Part shown: positions 1 to 7,798 of the stretch, in pieces | How the letters are laid out: the number at the start of each line of letters is the position of its first letter | Position numbering within the stretch: position 1 is the first letter of the stretch | Source of the DNA: Clostridium magnum DSM 2767 | GTDB taxonomy: Bacteria > Bacillota > Clostridia > Clostridiales > Clostridiaceae | Assembly (NCBI RefSeq): GCF_001623875.1 | Contig: NZ_LWAE01000004.1 | Location: 310,001-374,000 of the forward strand | Direction of reading: 5' to 3' | Length of the DNA stretch: 64,000 bases | Notes under the pieces: model-generated | Seen by the model: the letters and a program-made list of their open reading frames with translations, nothing else | Told to the model about the DNA's origin: nothing | Databases searched by the model: none | Position numbers and translations under genes: made by a program

Positions 1-1485
1 TTTTAGTGAATAATCTCTTACCTTATGAAAAGCATTAATTAAATCTAAGGGATTTCGAAACTGGGATAAATTAAAATTTAGCTTTTCAATTAATTCTGGA
101 GCAATACTATCTGCTATTTCTGATACCCCAAAAGACTTTCCTGACCCTGGGGTTCCAAATACAGCTATGGAAAGTGGACGAACTGTATTTTTAGATGATA
201 TATATTCCCACATAAGATTTTTAATACTTCTATAGCTTTCAATCTCTGTTCTATCTACAGTTTGTAAATTTCCAAACTGTGCTATAGGTATAGATTTAAG
301 TACATTTTTCACTCCATTTTTCACTATATCGTAGGCTATTTCCGCTAAGTTGGTAGAGCTTTTATCCTTAAGAATATACCAGTAAGAATTATTTTCTTCA
401 TTAATTACATTAGGTATTTTTACATCTTGAATTAATTCCTTATGTATAAAATCATTTTCTCCTTCAATAAACATTTCTGGATTAGGAAATTGAACTTCCT
501 CTACACTTTTTCCAAAACCATTGATGAAATATTTTTGAGCCGCCACAATTCCCTCACGTATTCCTTCACCTATTGACAAAAATAAATCTTCCTCATTATG
601 ACTCTCCCAAGCAATGCTGCGTGCAAGACCGGCAACAAAACAAGATGTAAGCCCATACATTTTACCTAGAGTATCTTTAAAGGAACCACCCTCACATTCA
701 TAAGGTATAAAGTATAGATAAGCTTCATTAGTACCTCCATCCTTGTAATAGATGGCACCTTCAAGACCAAAAGGCACTATAAGGTGATGACAGTTTGCAA
801 GAAATGCAAGATTAGGATTGTTATGAATTTGCCATAAGAACTCCTGTGCTGTTTTTTCCCATGAGAGACTTTTACTTATATTAACTCCCTTGGAACGTAA
901 GTCATCAGCATTTATTACAACTATAGTTTTTTCAATATGAAATTTCTCTAATTGTCTCCAAAGAGCACTTGAACCAATTGGATTATTCATTTTATATAAA
1001 ACTATTGGAGATTTTTCAGTTGATCTTAAAGCCATAGGCCAAAACTCTTCATTAGAATTAAAGCCATTATTTTCATCATCTATTATAACTATATTTGCAT
1101 CAATAACATCATCTGCTATAGGTAGCAATTTAGGAATACCTAATGATGGTCCCGCAAATCCTAAAAAGCGTTTTACCCTATATACCTTGCCTTTGCTTTT
1201 TTCCTCTGCACATACAGGAAAAAGATCTAACTCTGCCATAGAACAAAGAAATTCTTTTGATAAATTCGTTTCTATATCATCTGTTTTAGGGGAGTATACA
1301 GCTGCGTCTGTAGCTAATGCTACAAGCTTTGCCAAAAGTAATGACTCGCCTGATTTTAAAACACTATGTACATTTTGATGAGTTTGCCAGCTTAGGCCTT
1401 TATTATTTTGTGGTTCTGTTATCCATTGTAAATAATTTATACATATATCTCCTGATACAACGATTTTTAAATTTTTACCCTCCAT
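1..1485 (-). CDS. P-loop ATPase of unknown function (5' part, cut by window edge)
   Basis: An open frame of 495 codons runs from an ATG at 1485, preceded by AGGAGTGAGA, to the window edge with no stop, so the C-terminus is missing. A Walker A motif (FGTPGSGKS) lies near residue 455, followed by FGVSEIADSI. The roughly 450 residues before it form a separate domain that begins KIVVSGDICINYLQW and contains NIVIIDDENNGF. This faintly recalls PfkB-like or STAND-type regulatory fusions, but I cannot assign it. No signal peptide or membrane segment is visible. The gene is separated from the oad operon by a stem-loop element and a terminator, so it is a separate unit. Function is unknown; a role as a signalling or defence NTPase is only a guess from the large N-terminal domain plus ATPase layout. 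Confidence 0.75.
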   Translation of the reverse strand, partial: MEGKNLKIVVSGDICINYLQWITEPQNNKGLSWQTHQNVHSVLKSGESLLLAKLVALATDAAVYSPKTDDIETNLSKEFLCSMAELDLFPVCAEEKSKGKVYRVKRFLGFAGPSLGIPKLLPIADDVIDANIVIIDDENNGFNSNEEFWPMALRSTEKSPIVLYKMNNPIGSSALWRQLEKFHIEKTIVVINADDLRSKGVNISKSLSWEKTAQEFLWQIHNNPNLAFLANCHHLIVPFGLEGAIYYKDGGTNEAYLYFIPYECEGGSFKDTLGKMYGLTSCFVAGLARSIAWESHNEEDLFLSIGEGIREGIVAAQKYFINGFGKSVEEVQFPNPEMFIEGENDFIHKELIQDVKIPNVINEENNSYWYILKDKSSTNLAEIAYDIVKNGVKNVLKSIPIAQFGNLQTVDRTEIESYRSIKNLMWEYISSKNTVRPLSIAVFGTPGSGKSFGVSEIADSIAPELIEKLNFNLSQFRNPLDLINAFHKVRDYSLK

Positions 1486-1504
1486 GATTCTCACTCCTTT
1501 TATC

Positions 1505-1640
1505 CGATGACTACCTGCTCTAATACTCCATCTTCTTCAAAGTTGGAGTAAAGAGCGGCTACGTCCCTGGATTCGTTCAACTAAGAATCAGGTGGAGTTT
1601 GAAACTCCATCTGATTCAAGTTTTCACTTCATGCCGTAAA
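1505..1640 (-). repeat. Stem-loop cluster upstream of the partial ATPase gene
   Basis: Three hairpins lie side by side. The first is nested: GCTCT and TACTCCA on the left pair with TGGAGTA and AGAGC on the right. The second has GATTC/GAATC arms. The third is a long near-perfect hairpin, AATCAGGTGGAGTTT with AACTCCATCTGATT. The cluster ends about 20 nt upstream of the ATPase start codon. It resembles in style, though not clearly in sequence, the modular elements at 5391, 56743 and 62260. It could be a 5' UTR structure or a degenerate mobile repeat. Confidence 0.5.
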
Positions 1641-1763
1641 CAATAATGTATATTTATTAATAATATATTAAATTAACTCAATTTACAACTATTATAAGTA
1701 TAGCAAATTTGTAAATTTAATTTTGAATAAATATGATTTCCTATTAACCTTTAGGTTACATTA

Positions 1764-1809
1764 ATAAAAAAGCTGTAGATAAGATTTATATCTAAAACTT
1801 ATCTACAGC
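1764..1809 (-). terminator. Intrinsic terminator of the citrate lyase/oad operon
   Basis: A perfect 12-bp stem (GCTGTAGATAAG / CTTATCTACAGC) is followed, in the minus direction, by a run of T residues. It lies 16 nt past the stop of the last small oad gene. Confidence 0.85.
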
Positions 1810-1824
1810 CTACATATTAGTTTA

Positions 1825-1953
1825 TTATTTCTCTGGGAACACTTTTATTAAAGTTTTTATCAAAGCATATATTATTGACAATACTACAAATATTCCGCCC
1901 ATACCTGAAGCCATTACACTTAGTGATTCTTTAAAAGTCATTAAAGGATCCAT
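1825..1953 (-). CDS. OadG-related small membrane subunit (42 aa)
   Basis: A 42-residue frame starts at an ATG preceded by GGTAGGTG, just downstream of oadB (stop at 1976) and before the operon terminator. The peptide begins MDPLMTFKESLSVMASGMGG and has one membrane helix (IFVVLSIIYALI), then a lysine-containing tail ending VFPEK. The size, the single helix followed by basic residues, and the position after OadB match the small OadG-related subunits found with sodium-pump decarboxylases. It probably helps assemble or stabilise the membrane pump. The window also has a longer OadG-like protein at 3555-3887, so two gamma-type subunits would serve one OadB. Its location and composition are seen; the role is inferred. 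Confidence 0.75.
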   Translation of the reverse strand: MDPLMTFKESLSVMASGMGGIFVVLSIIYALIKTLIKVFPEK

Positions 1954-1975
1954 TTATAACACCTACCCTATCTTT

Positions 1976-3100
1976 TTAGAACTTAATTAAGTTCATTATT
2001 AATCCACCGGCTATAACTGAAGCTACCTGTCCTGCAACGTTAGCTCCTACTGCATGCATTAGTATAAAGTTCTGAGGATCTGCCTCAGTTGCCATCTTTT
2101 GTATTACTCTAGATGACATTGGGAATGCAGATATACCTGCTGCACCAACCATTGGGTTTACTTTCTTCTTTAAGAAAAGATTTAAGAACTTTGCAAATAG
2201 TACTCCACCAATTGTATCGAATATAAATGCTACCAATCCAAGTGCAATTACAACTGCAGTTGTTGCTGTTACAAATTGTTCTGCTTTCATAGAAGCAGCT
2301 ATTGTAATTCCTAGTAATAAAGTTATGATATTTACAAGTTCGTTTTGTGCTGTTTTTGATAGTCTTTCTAATACACCAGATTCTCTAATAAGGTTTCCGA
2401 ACATTAAGAATCCTACTAGTGCTACGGAAGTTGGTGCAATTAGTCCTGCGATTACTGTAACCATGATAGGGAACAATATTCTTGTTTTCTTAGATATAGA
2501 CTCTGCCTTGTAAGGCATTCTGATTGCTCTTTCCTTCTTAGTAGTTACTAATTTTATTGCAAAAGGCTGAATTACTGGCACAAGTGACATATATGAGTAT
2601 GCTGCAACAGTAATTGGTGCTATAAGATTACTGTGGAAGTAGTTTGCTACGAATATTGAAGTTGGACCATCTGCTGCTCCTATGATACCTATTGAAGCTG
2701 CATCCTTTAATTCGAAGCCTAAAAGTGCTGCCGCACAGATAGTAAAAAATATTCCGAACTGAGCTGCTGCTCCGAATAGAAGCATGAACGGATTTGATAG
2801 AAGTGGTCCGAAATCTATCATCGCTCCTATACCTATAAATAATAGTAAAGGAAATGCTTCTGTGGAAATTCCACTTTCGAATAGGAAATCCAAGATTCCT
2901 TCAACTGGAGTTCCGTTTAACACCTGAGTTACAGCTCCAGATGCAGGTATATTAACAAGTATTGCTCCAAATCCCATTGGTAGTAGTAATGCTGGTTCAA
3001 AGTCTTTAACAATAGCTAAATATATAAGCAATCCTCCAATAGCCCACATTACAATCTGCTTTATAGTAATCGCAGCAACACCTTGAATTAAAAATTCCAT
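1976..3100 (-). CDS. oadB: Oxaloacetate decarboxylase beta subunit, Na+ pump
   Basis: A 374-residue very hydrophobic protein with about nine to eleven membrane helices, the expected size for the beta subunit of OAD/MMD/GCD-type sodium-translocating decarboxylases. It carries family signatures: GIGAMIDFGPLLSNP near residue 90, GAADGPTSIFVANYF near 140 (the conserved aspartate of the Na+ site) and GNLIRESGVLERL in the second half. It decarboxylates carboxybiotin on the carrier and couples this to Na+ export. It follows the biotin carrier gene (3126) by 25 nt and is followed by the 42-aa subunit, so it is the main membrane part of the operon. Specificity for oxaloacetate rather than methylmalonyl- or glutaconyl-CoA comes from the OadA-type partner and the citrate lyase genes. 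Confidence 0.93.
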   Translation of the reverse strand: MEFLIQGVAAITIKQIVMWAIGGLLIYLAIVKDFEPALLLPMGFGAILVNIPASGAVTQVLNGTPVEGILDFLFESGISTEAFPLLLFIGIGAMIDFGPLLSNPFMLLFGAAAQFGIFFTICAAALLGFELKDAASIGIIGAADGPTSIFVANYFHSNLIAPITVAAYSYMSLVPVIQPFAIKLVTTKKERAIRMPYKAESISKKTRILFPIMVTVIAGLIAPTSVALVGFLMFGNLIRESGVLERLSKTAQNELVNIITLLLGITIAASMKAEQFVTATTAVVIALGLVAFIFDTIGGVLFAKFLNLFLKKKVNPMVGAAGISAFPMSSRVIQKMATEADPQNFILMHAVGANVAGQVASVIAGGLIMNLIKF

Positions 3101-3125
3101 TATTGTTATCCTCCCTGTTTTTATC

Positions 3126-3518
3126 TTAAGATATTTGAACTAAAGCATCTCCTGGGTTTACCATATCACCTTTTGATACATTTACTGAAACAACTTTAGC
3201 ATCTCTTGAAGCAACTATTTCATTTTCCATTTTCATTGCTTCTAATACAAGTAAAACCTGTCCTTTTTTAACTTGATCTCCAACTTTTACAGCTATACTA
3301 ACTATAGTTCCTGGCATTGGGGCTTCTACAGTTTCTGCTCCTGCAACCGGTGCAGTTGGTGCAACTGGAGTTTCTTTTTCTACTGCTGTAGGAGCAGCTT
3401 CTCTAGCAGCTGGTGCTGCAGCTTGATTTGCTGAAATTGCAGCAGAAGCTTCTCCAGTTACTTCTTCCATTTCTACTTCATAAACTTTACCATTTAACTT
3501 TATCATGTATTTTTTCAT
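3126..3518 (-). CDS. Biotin carboxyl carrier protein of the decarboxylase
   Basis: A 130-residue protein with an N-terminal MKKYMIKLNGKVYEVEMEEV segment, an Ala/Pro-rich flexible linker (about residues 25-60) and a C-terminal biotinyl domain containing the canonical EAMKMENEI motif, whose central lysine is biotinylated. It shuttles the carboxyl group from the carboxyltransferase subunit to OadB. In Klebsiella-type enzymes this domain is fused to the C-terminus of OadA; here OadA lacks it, so this separate gene supplies it, as in propionigenic and glutaconyl-CoA decarboxylases. It lies between the OadG-like gene and oadB in the same operon. Confidence 0.93.
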   Translation of the reverse strand: MKKYMIKLNGKVYEVEMEEVTGEASAAISANQAAAPAAREAAPTAVEKETPVAPTAPVAGAETVEAPMPGTIVSIAVKVGDQVKKGQVLLVLEAMKMENEIVASRDAKVVSVNVSKGDMVNPGDALVQIS

Positions 3519-3554
3519 AGTAATTAAACACCTTCCAATTATTAATTATTTTAA

Positions 3555-3887
3555 CTATCTGATTCTAGTTAATTTTGATATATGAAAATAAGCGTCTGGT
3601 TTTTCATTAGAAGCCATAATTGAGGCAGCTAAAGCTACTACCAATCTATCTTCTTCATCATCACTATCATTAAAATTCTGTACAGGATTGTGAGATACAA
3701 TATTGTTGCTATTAGTAAAGTTTTGTACAGTATTTTGCTCTACATTATTTCCTGATTTACCTTCTGTTATTGCCTGAGATAGCTTAGAAACCATTGATAT
3801 TGCATATAGTACCAATACAGCAAAAATTGCAGTTAAAGCTCCTAGTGCAATAATAAGCGTTTCTGAAAGATTTATGCTATTTCCCAT
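3555..3887 (-). CDS. OadG-family gamma subunit of the decarboxylase
   Basis: A 110-residue protein with one N-terminal membrane helix (LIIALGALTAIFAVLVLYAI, about residues 11-30), then a polar linker rich in Asn, Gln and Ser, and a C-terminal segment DRLVVALAASIMASNEKPDA that is typical of the conserved end of OadG/MmdD proteins. Gamma subunits anchor the carboxyltransferase and biotin carrier to OadB. It sits between oadA and the biotin carrier gene. The linker holds two similar stretches (VQNFTNSNN and VQNFNDSDD), suggesting a short internal duplication. Confidence 0.85.
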   Translation of the reverse strand: MGNSINLSETLIIALGALTAIFAVLVLYAISMVSKLSQAITEGKSGNNVEQNTVQNFTNSNNIVSHNPVQNFNDSDDEEDRLVVALAASIMASNEKPDAYFHISKLTRIR

Positions 3888-3958
3888 TCTGTTTCACCCC
3901 CTTGGTATTCCTCTCGTAAGTCTATAACAATTGTTTACTATTATGTCTTTAATAATGA

Positions 3959-5368
3959 CTACATAGTTACTGTAATATAGTTTACTTTTTCACTACTGTC
4001 TTTTACTTCACTGGTGTCTTGTGATTTAGGATTCAATCTATCTTCAAAGAATTTCTTTGCAACTTGAGGGAATAAAACGTAAGATAAAACATCTTCCATT
4101 GAAGTAGCTAATTCACCAATTTCAGCCTTGTATTTTTCTATTTCTGGCTCTAATAAATCTGCTGGTCTAACAGTTACAACTTCCTCATCGCCAATGATCT
4201 TTTTCTTAACTTCATCGTTGATTGGCGCTGGAGGCGCTCCATAAAGACCTCTCACATACTCTTTAATTTCCTTTGGAACCATCTTATATCTATCGCCAGC
4301 TAAAACGTTAAATACTGCTTGAGTACCTACCATCTGGCTAAGTGGAGTAACAAGTGGTGGAAACCCTAAATCTTCTCTTACTCTTGGTATTTCCTTAAGC
4401 ACATCTTCATACTTATCGAAAGCACCTTGACCTTTAAGTTGAGACATTAGGTTAGATAACATACCTCCTGGAACCTGGTAAGTTAAAGTGTTTGGCTCAA
4501 CATCCATTACCTTAGGATTTAGTACTCCATTCTCTCTATATTTTTCTCTTATAGGCTTAAAATATTCTGCTATTTGATTTAGTAAATTTATGTCTAGTTT
4601 AGGATCACGCTTACCTTCAGCAAGTGTCACTACAGTAGATTCTGTAGCTGGCTGTGAAGTTCCCTCTGAGAAAGGTGATATAGCTGTGTCAATTATATCT
4701 ACTCCAGCTTCCACTGCCTTCAAATATGTCATTGAAGCAATACCACTAGTACAGTGAGTATGAAGCTGTATTGGAATTTTAACTGTTTGTTTTAATTTTT
4801 TTATAAGTTCATAGGCTGAATATGGTGTTAGTATACCTGCCATATCCTTAACACAGATAGAATCTGCTCCCATTTCTTCCATAGTCCTTGATAGCTTTAC
4901 GAAGTATTCTACTGTATGAACTTTACTAGTTGTGTAACTTATTGCGCACTGACAGTGAGCACCAGCTTCTTTGATAGCTTTAATAGAAGTCTTCATATTT
5001 CTAGTATCATTTAATGCATCAAAAACTCTAATTATATCTATTCCATTTTCAACAGACTTCTTAATAAAAGCTTCAACAACATCATCAGCATAATGCTTAT
5101 AGCCTAGAAGGTTTTGACCTCTTAAAAGCATTTGAAGCTTAGTATTTTTAACAGCCTTACGTATTTCTCTTAGTCTTTCCCATGGATCTTCATTTAAAAA
5201 ACGGAGACATGAATCAAAAGTTGCTCCTCCCCAAACTTCCATTGAATGATATCCAACCTTGTCCATTTTTTCTAGAATAGGCAATATTTCTTCAGTTGTA
5301 AGTCTGGTAGCAATTAAAGACTGATGACCATCTCTTAATGCTGTTTCTGTAATTTTTACTGGATTCAC
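3959..5368 (-). CDS. oadA: Oxaloacetate decarboxylase alpha subunit (carboxyltransferase, no biotin domain)
   Basis: The protein has 469 residues from a GTG start at 5368 (VNPVKITETALRDGHQS), which has a perfect AGGAGG nine bases upstream. An in-frame extension to 5464 exists but reads through the stem-loop element and looks non-coding, so I reject it. The N-terminal carboxyltransferase domain shows TALRDGHQS, the metal-binding IQLHTHCTSG and the lysine region DSICVKDMAG; the second half is the conserved carboxylase domain. It transfers the carboxyl of oxaloacetate to biotin, giving pyruvate. It ends without the AMKM biotin domain, which is encoded separately at 3126-3518. It lies downstream of citX, so citrate lyase and decarboxylase may be co-transcribed, with the RNA element possibly tuning its expression. 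Confidence 0.93.
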   Translation of the reverse strand: MNPVKITETALRDGHQSLIATRLTTEEILPILEKMDKVGYHSMEVWGGATFDSCLRFLNEDPWERLREIRKAVKNTKLQMLLRGQNLLGYKHYADDVVEAFIKKSVENGIDIIRVFDALNDTRNMKTSIKAIKEAGAHCQCAISYTTSKVHTVEYFVKLSRTMEEMGADSICVKDMAGILTPYSAYELIKKLKQTVKIPIQLHTHCTSGIASMTYLKAVEAGVDIIDTAISPFSEGTSQPATESTVVTLAEGKRDPKLDINLLNQIAEYFKPIREKYRENGVLNPKVMDVEPNTLTYQVPGGMLSNLMSQLKGQGAFDKYEDVLKEIPRVREDLGFPPLVTPLSQMVGTQAVFNVLAGDRYKMVPKEIKEYVRGLYGAPPAPINDEVKKKIIGDEEVVTVRPADLLEPEIEKYKAEIGELATSMEDVLSYVLFPQVAKKFFEDRLNPKSQDTSEVKDSSEKVNYITVTM

Positions 5369-5390
5369 TACTATATTCCTCCTTTTAGTC

Positions 5391-5537
5391 GGAAGCACTG
5401 GGTAATTTAATCCGTTCGCTCCCCTTCGGGCACGGGGTAAATTAACACGTTCGCTTCCGCTCACAATTTACCCGACAAAGTTCATTTAGAACTTTGTCCT
5501 CACAAATTACCCGTTAAAGTCCATTTAGGACTTTAAC
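5391..5537 (-). ncRNA. Putative structured RNA element in the oadA leader
   Basis: Read on the minus strand, two adjacent 39-nt units (5537-5499 and 5498-5460) each hold a hairpin with the identical loop TAAAT but different, fully paired stems (TTAAAGTCC/GGACTTTAA and ACAAAGTTC/GAACTTTGT), followed by CGGGTAAWTTGTGAG. Downstream lie two further related segments, each with AGCGAACG and ending in AAWTTACCC. GGGTAATTT pairs exactly with AAATTACCC and, nested inside, GGGTAAATT pairs exactly with AATTTACCC. A CGGAAGC/GCTTCCG pair is also possible and would compete or form a pseudoknot. The element ends a few bases before the oadA ribosome binding site. It could be a regulatory leader or a repeat element. 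I do not recognise it as a known riboswitch. Confidence 0.6.
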
Positions 5538-5605
5538 CTCCCTTAAATATTTTAATACCTGTATGCTCATTAATATTATTTTCTTTATCCTATTAAAGAA
5601 TTCAG

Positions 5606-5680
5606 AAAGTTTTTTACATTCTGCTGTCACATCTCTCAACTTGGGCTTTGGAGAGATGTGACAGCAGAATGCAAAACTTT
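5606..5680. repeat. Long perfect hairpin between citX and oadA
   Basis: Arms of 20 nt (5618-5637 and 5651-5670) are perfectly complementary (right arm GAGAGATGTGACAGCAGAAT) around a 13-nt loop, with a further AAAGTTTT/AAAACTTT pairing outside. No T-run follows on the minus strand, so it is not a standard terminator. It may be an mRNA processing or stability element that sets the ratio of citrate lyase to decarboxylase, or a small inverted repeat. Confidence 0.7.
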
Positions 5681-5689
5681 TATTGCATT

Positions 5690-6232
5690 TTATATACTTT
5701 TTCCATTAAAATAAGTTAAAGCAATTTTTTCAATATAATCTATCAATTCATCAACACTATGATTCCTTGATCTACCACACTCAAAAGCGTTCTTTTCACA
5801 CATCAGGCACTTTCTAGGCTCTCTTCCAATTTGTTGTCTACTTAGCTGGTTACCCTCTAAGTCTAAAATGTCAAAGTCAAACAATCTACCTAGTGGATGT
5901 GTTTCTTCAATTACTGTGGTTATTTCTTTAATTAAAGATGTTGTACCCTTAAAGGCTGCAAAATATTCTGGTCCACTGTTTTTATAAAGCACCTTTTCAT
6001 CAATAATTTCAACAGAAGCTTCTGTCAGCTTATTTTTAGCAGTTAATAATCCATCATCAAATATATGTTTAATGAGAGAACTATATTTTATAGGTCCAGG
6101 AATATTAAGCTTATAAGAAATAAGCGAACTTTTATATCTTTCTAAAAAATACTGTTGAATCTGTACTCTTTGGTCTCTTGAGGCCAGTATATCTTGCAGA
6201 TTTTGTTCTTCGCCTTTGAAGGATACACCCAT
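5690..6232 (-). CDS. citX: Apo-citrate lyase phosphoribosyl-dephospho-CoA transferase
   Basis: A 180-residue protein from the ATG at 6232 (MGVSFKGEEQ), which follows AGGGGTG by six bases; a GTG three codons upstream is part of that ribosome binding site. Family signatures are HPLGRLFDFDILD near residue 115, then GREPRKCLMC and the cysteine/arginine/histidine cluster C-(x)n-CGRSRNHS near the C-terminus. CitX attaches the phosphoribosyl-dephospho-CoA prosthetic group to the serine of the acyl carrier CitD. It follows citF directly and works with CitG, which makes the prosthetic group precursor. Confidence 0.9.
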   Translation of the reverse strand: MGVSFKGEEQNLQDILASRDQRVQIQQYFLERYKSSLISYKLNIPGPIKYSSLIKHIFDDGLLTAKNKLTEASVEIIDEKVLYKNSGPEYFAAFKGTTSLIKEITTVIEETHPLGRLFDFDILDLEGNQLSRQQIGREPRKCLMCEKNAFECGRSRNHSVDELIDYIEKIALTYFNGKSI

Positions 6233-6264
6233 CTGAAACACCCCTTTTTATTACTTTTAACCTA

Positions 6265-7797
6265 TTATTTTACTTTTCTTATCACATCAATAATACTTCC
6301 ATCTCTATACTCAACAAGAGCTACTACCTTGTCATCGTATTCGATTGGATCAGCTTCCCCAACTATCTTCTCAGCCTTATCTCTTAATTCTTCAACTGTA
6401 ACTATTGGAAGACCACTATCTTTTAATATTTCTATCAAGTCAGTTCTCTTAGGATTGATAGCGATTCCTGCTTCAGTAACTATAGCGTCTATGCTTTCGC
6501 CAGGTGTAATTACTGTGTTAACAGAATCAACTATAGTTGGTATTCTTCCACGAACTAATGGTGTAACTATAATAGCTAATTTAGCAGATGCCGCTGTATC
6601 ACAGTGTCCACCTGAAGCACCTCTAGCAACTCCATCAGAACCAGTTATAACGTTAACGTTAAAATCAACATCTATTTCTAATGCTGAAAGCACAACTACG
6701 TCAAGCTTGTTAACAATTGCTCCTCTGTTATGAGGATTTGCATAGAAAGATGAACTTACTTCATGATGCATTGGATTTTTAGCAATTGAAGCTACTCCAC
6801 CTAAGTCAAAGTCTTGAACGTCAAATATATGTTTTATAAGTCCTTCTTCATGCATTTCAGTCATTGGTTTTGTAATTCCACCTAAAGCAAAGCTTGCTTT
6901 ATAGTTATTTTCGATCATAGCATTTCTTAAAAATCTAGTAACAGCTAATGTAGATCCACCTGTACCTGTTTGGAATGAGAAGCCGTCCTTAAAGTAAGGA
7001 GAATTTATTATTAAATTAGCTGCATTTTGAGCAATTAATAATTCCTTAGGATTTTTTGTAAATCTTGTAGCACCTGAAGCTATACCAGCTGGATCACCGA
7101 TAGCATCAACTGTAACTACATAATCAACAAAAGTTTGATCGATACTTGCTGGAGCATTAGGGAAATCTACTAAAGTATCTGTTATTATAACTACTTTATC
7201 AGCATACTCAGCATCTATTTTTGCGTAACCTAGAGATCCACAATTAGCTTTTCCTCTTGTTCCACTTGCATTACCATATTCATCTGAAGCTGGAGCACCT
7301 AAGAATGCTACATCTATTTTTATATCTCCTGCTTCTATAGCTCTTGCTCTTCCACCGTGAGATCTAACAACTACCGGGTTATCCATTAAACCGTTAGAAA
7401 TAGCTTCTGCTAATTCACCTCTTAAACCACTTGTAGTAATGTTTGTAACTATACCACTTTTAATATGCTCGATTAATGGCTTATGAACACTACCTAAAGA
7501 ACTAGCAGCTATTGTTAAGTTCTTTATTCCCATTTTAGCAATAATATTCATTACCATATTTAGTATGAAGTCACCTTCTCTAAAGTGATGATGGAAGGAT
7601 ATTGTCATTCCGTCTTTTAATCCTGTCTTTTGGATTGCTTCTTCTAAACTAGTTAGTAGTTTAGTTTCGCCAGGATTAACATGTTTAATCTTTGGAGCAA
7701 CTTTAACTATTTCTTCAGTATGAGCAAATTGACCTTTGAATATTCTTCTTCCTTGTAAAACTTCATCTGGAATCTCTCTACCTATAACGTTTTTCAT
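6265..7797 (-). CDS. citF: Citrate lyase alpha subunit (citrate CoA-transferase)
   Basis: 510 residues, the usual size. The N-terminal region ([20 protein letters not shown]) and the glycine-rich [30 protein letters not shown] and [12 protein letters not shown] segments are characteristic of CitF. It swaps the acetyl group on the acyl carrier for citrate to form citryl-ACP, which CitE cleaves. It starts one base after the citE stop, so translation is probably coupled. It forms the cytoplasmic citrate lyase complex with CitD and CitE. Confidence 0.95.
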   Translation of the reverse strand: MKNVIGREIPDEVLQGRRIFKGQFAHTEEIVKVAPKIKHVNPGETKLLTSLEEAIQKTGLKDGMTISFHHHFREGDFILNMVMNIIAKMGIKNLTIAASSLGSVHKPLIEHIKSGIVTNITTSGLRGELAEAISNGLMDNPVVVRSHGGRARAIEAGDIKIDVAFLGAPASDEYGNASGTRGKANCGSLGYAKIDAEYADKVVIITDTLVDFPNAPASIDQTFVDYVVTVDAIGDPAGIASGATRFTKNPKELLIAQNAANLIINSPYFKDGFSFQTGTGGSTLAVTRFLRNAMIENNYKASFALGGITKPMTEMHEEGLIKHIFDVQDFDLGGVASIAKNPMHHEVSSSFYANPHNRGAIVNKLDVVVLSALEIDVDFNVNVITGSDGVARGASGGHCDTAASAKLAIIVTPLVRGRIPTIVDSVNTVITPGESIDAIVTEAGIAINPKRTDLIEILKDSGLPIVTVEELRDKAEKIVGEADPIEYDDKVVALVEYRDGSIIDVIRKVK

Positions 7798-7798
7798 A

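Noticed and set aside
5460..5537. Tandem 39-nt units as a CRISPR array
   Set aside because: Only two units, no spacers, each unit is itself a hairpin, and no cas genes are present.
5606..5680. Hairpin downstream of citX as an intrinsic terminator
   Set aside because: No T-run follows on the transcribed strand, so it is reported only as an unassigned hairpin.
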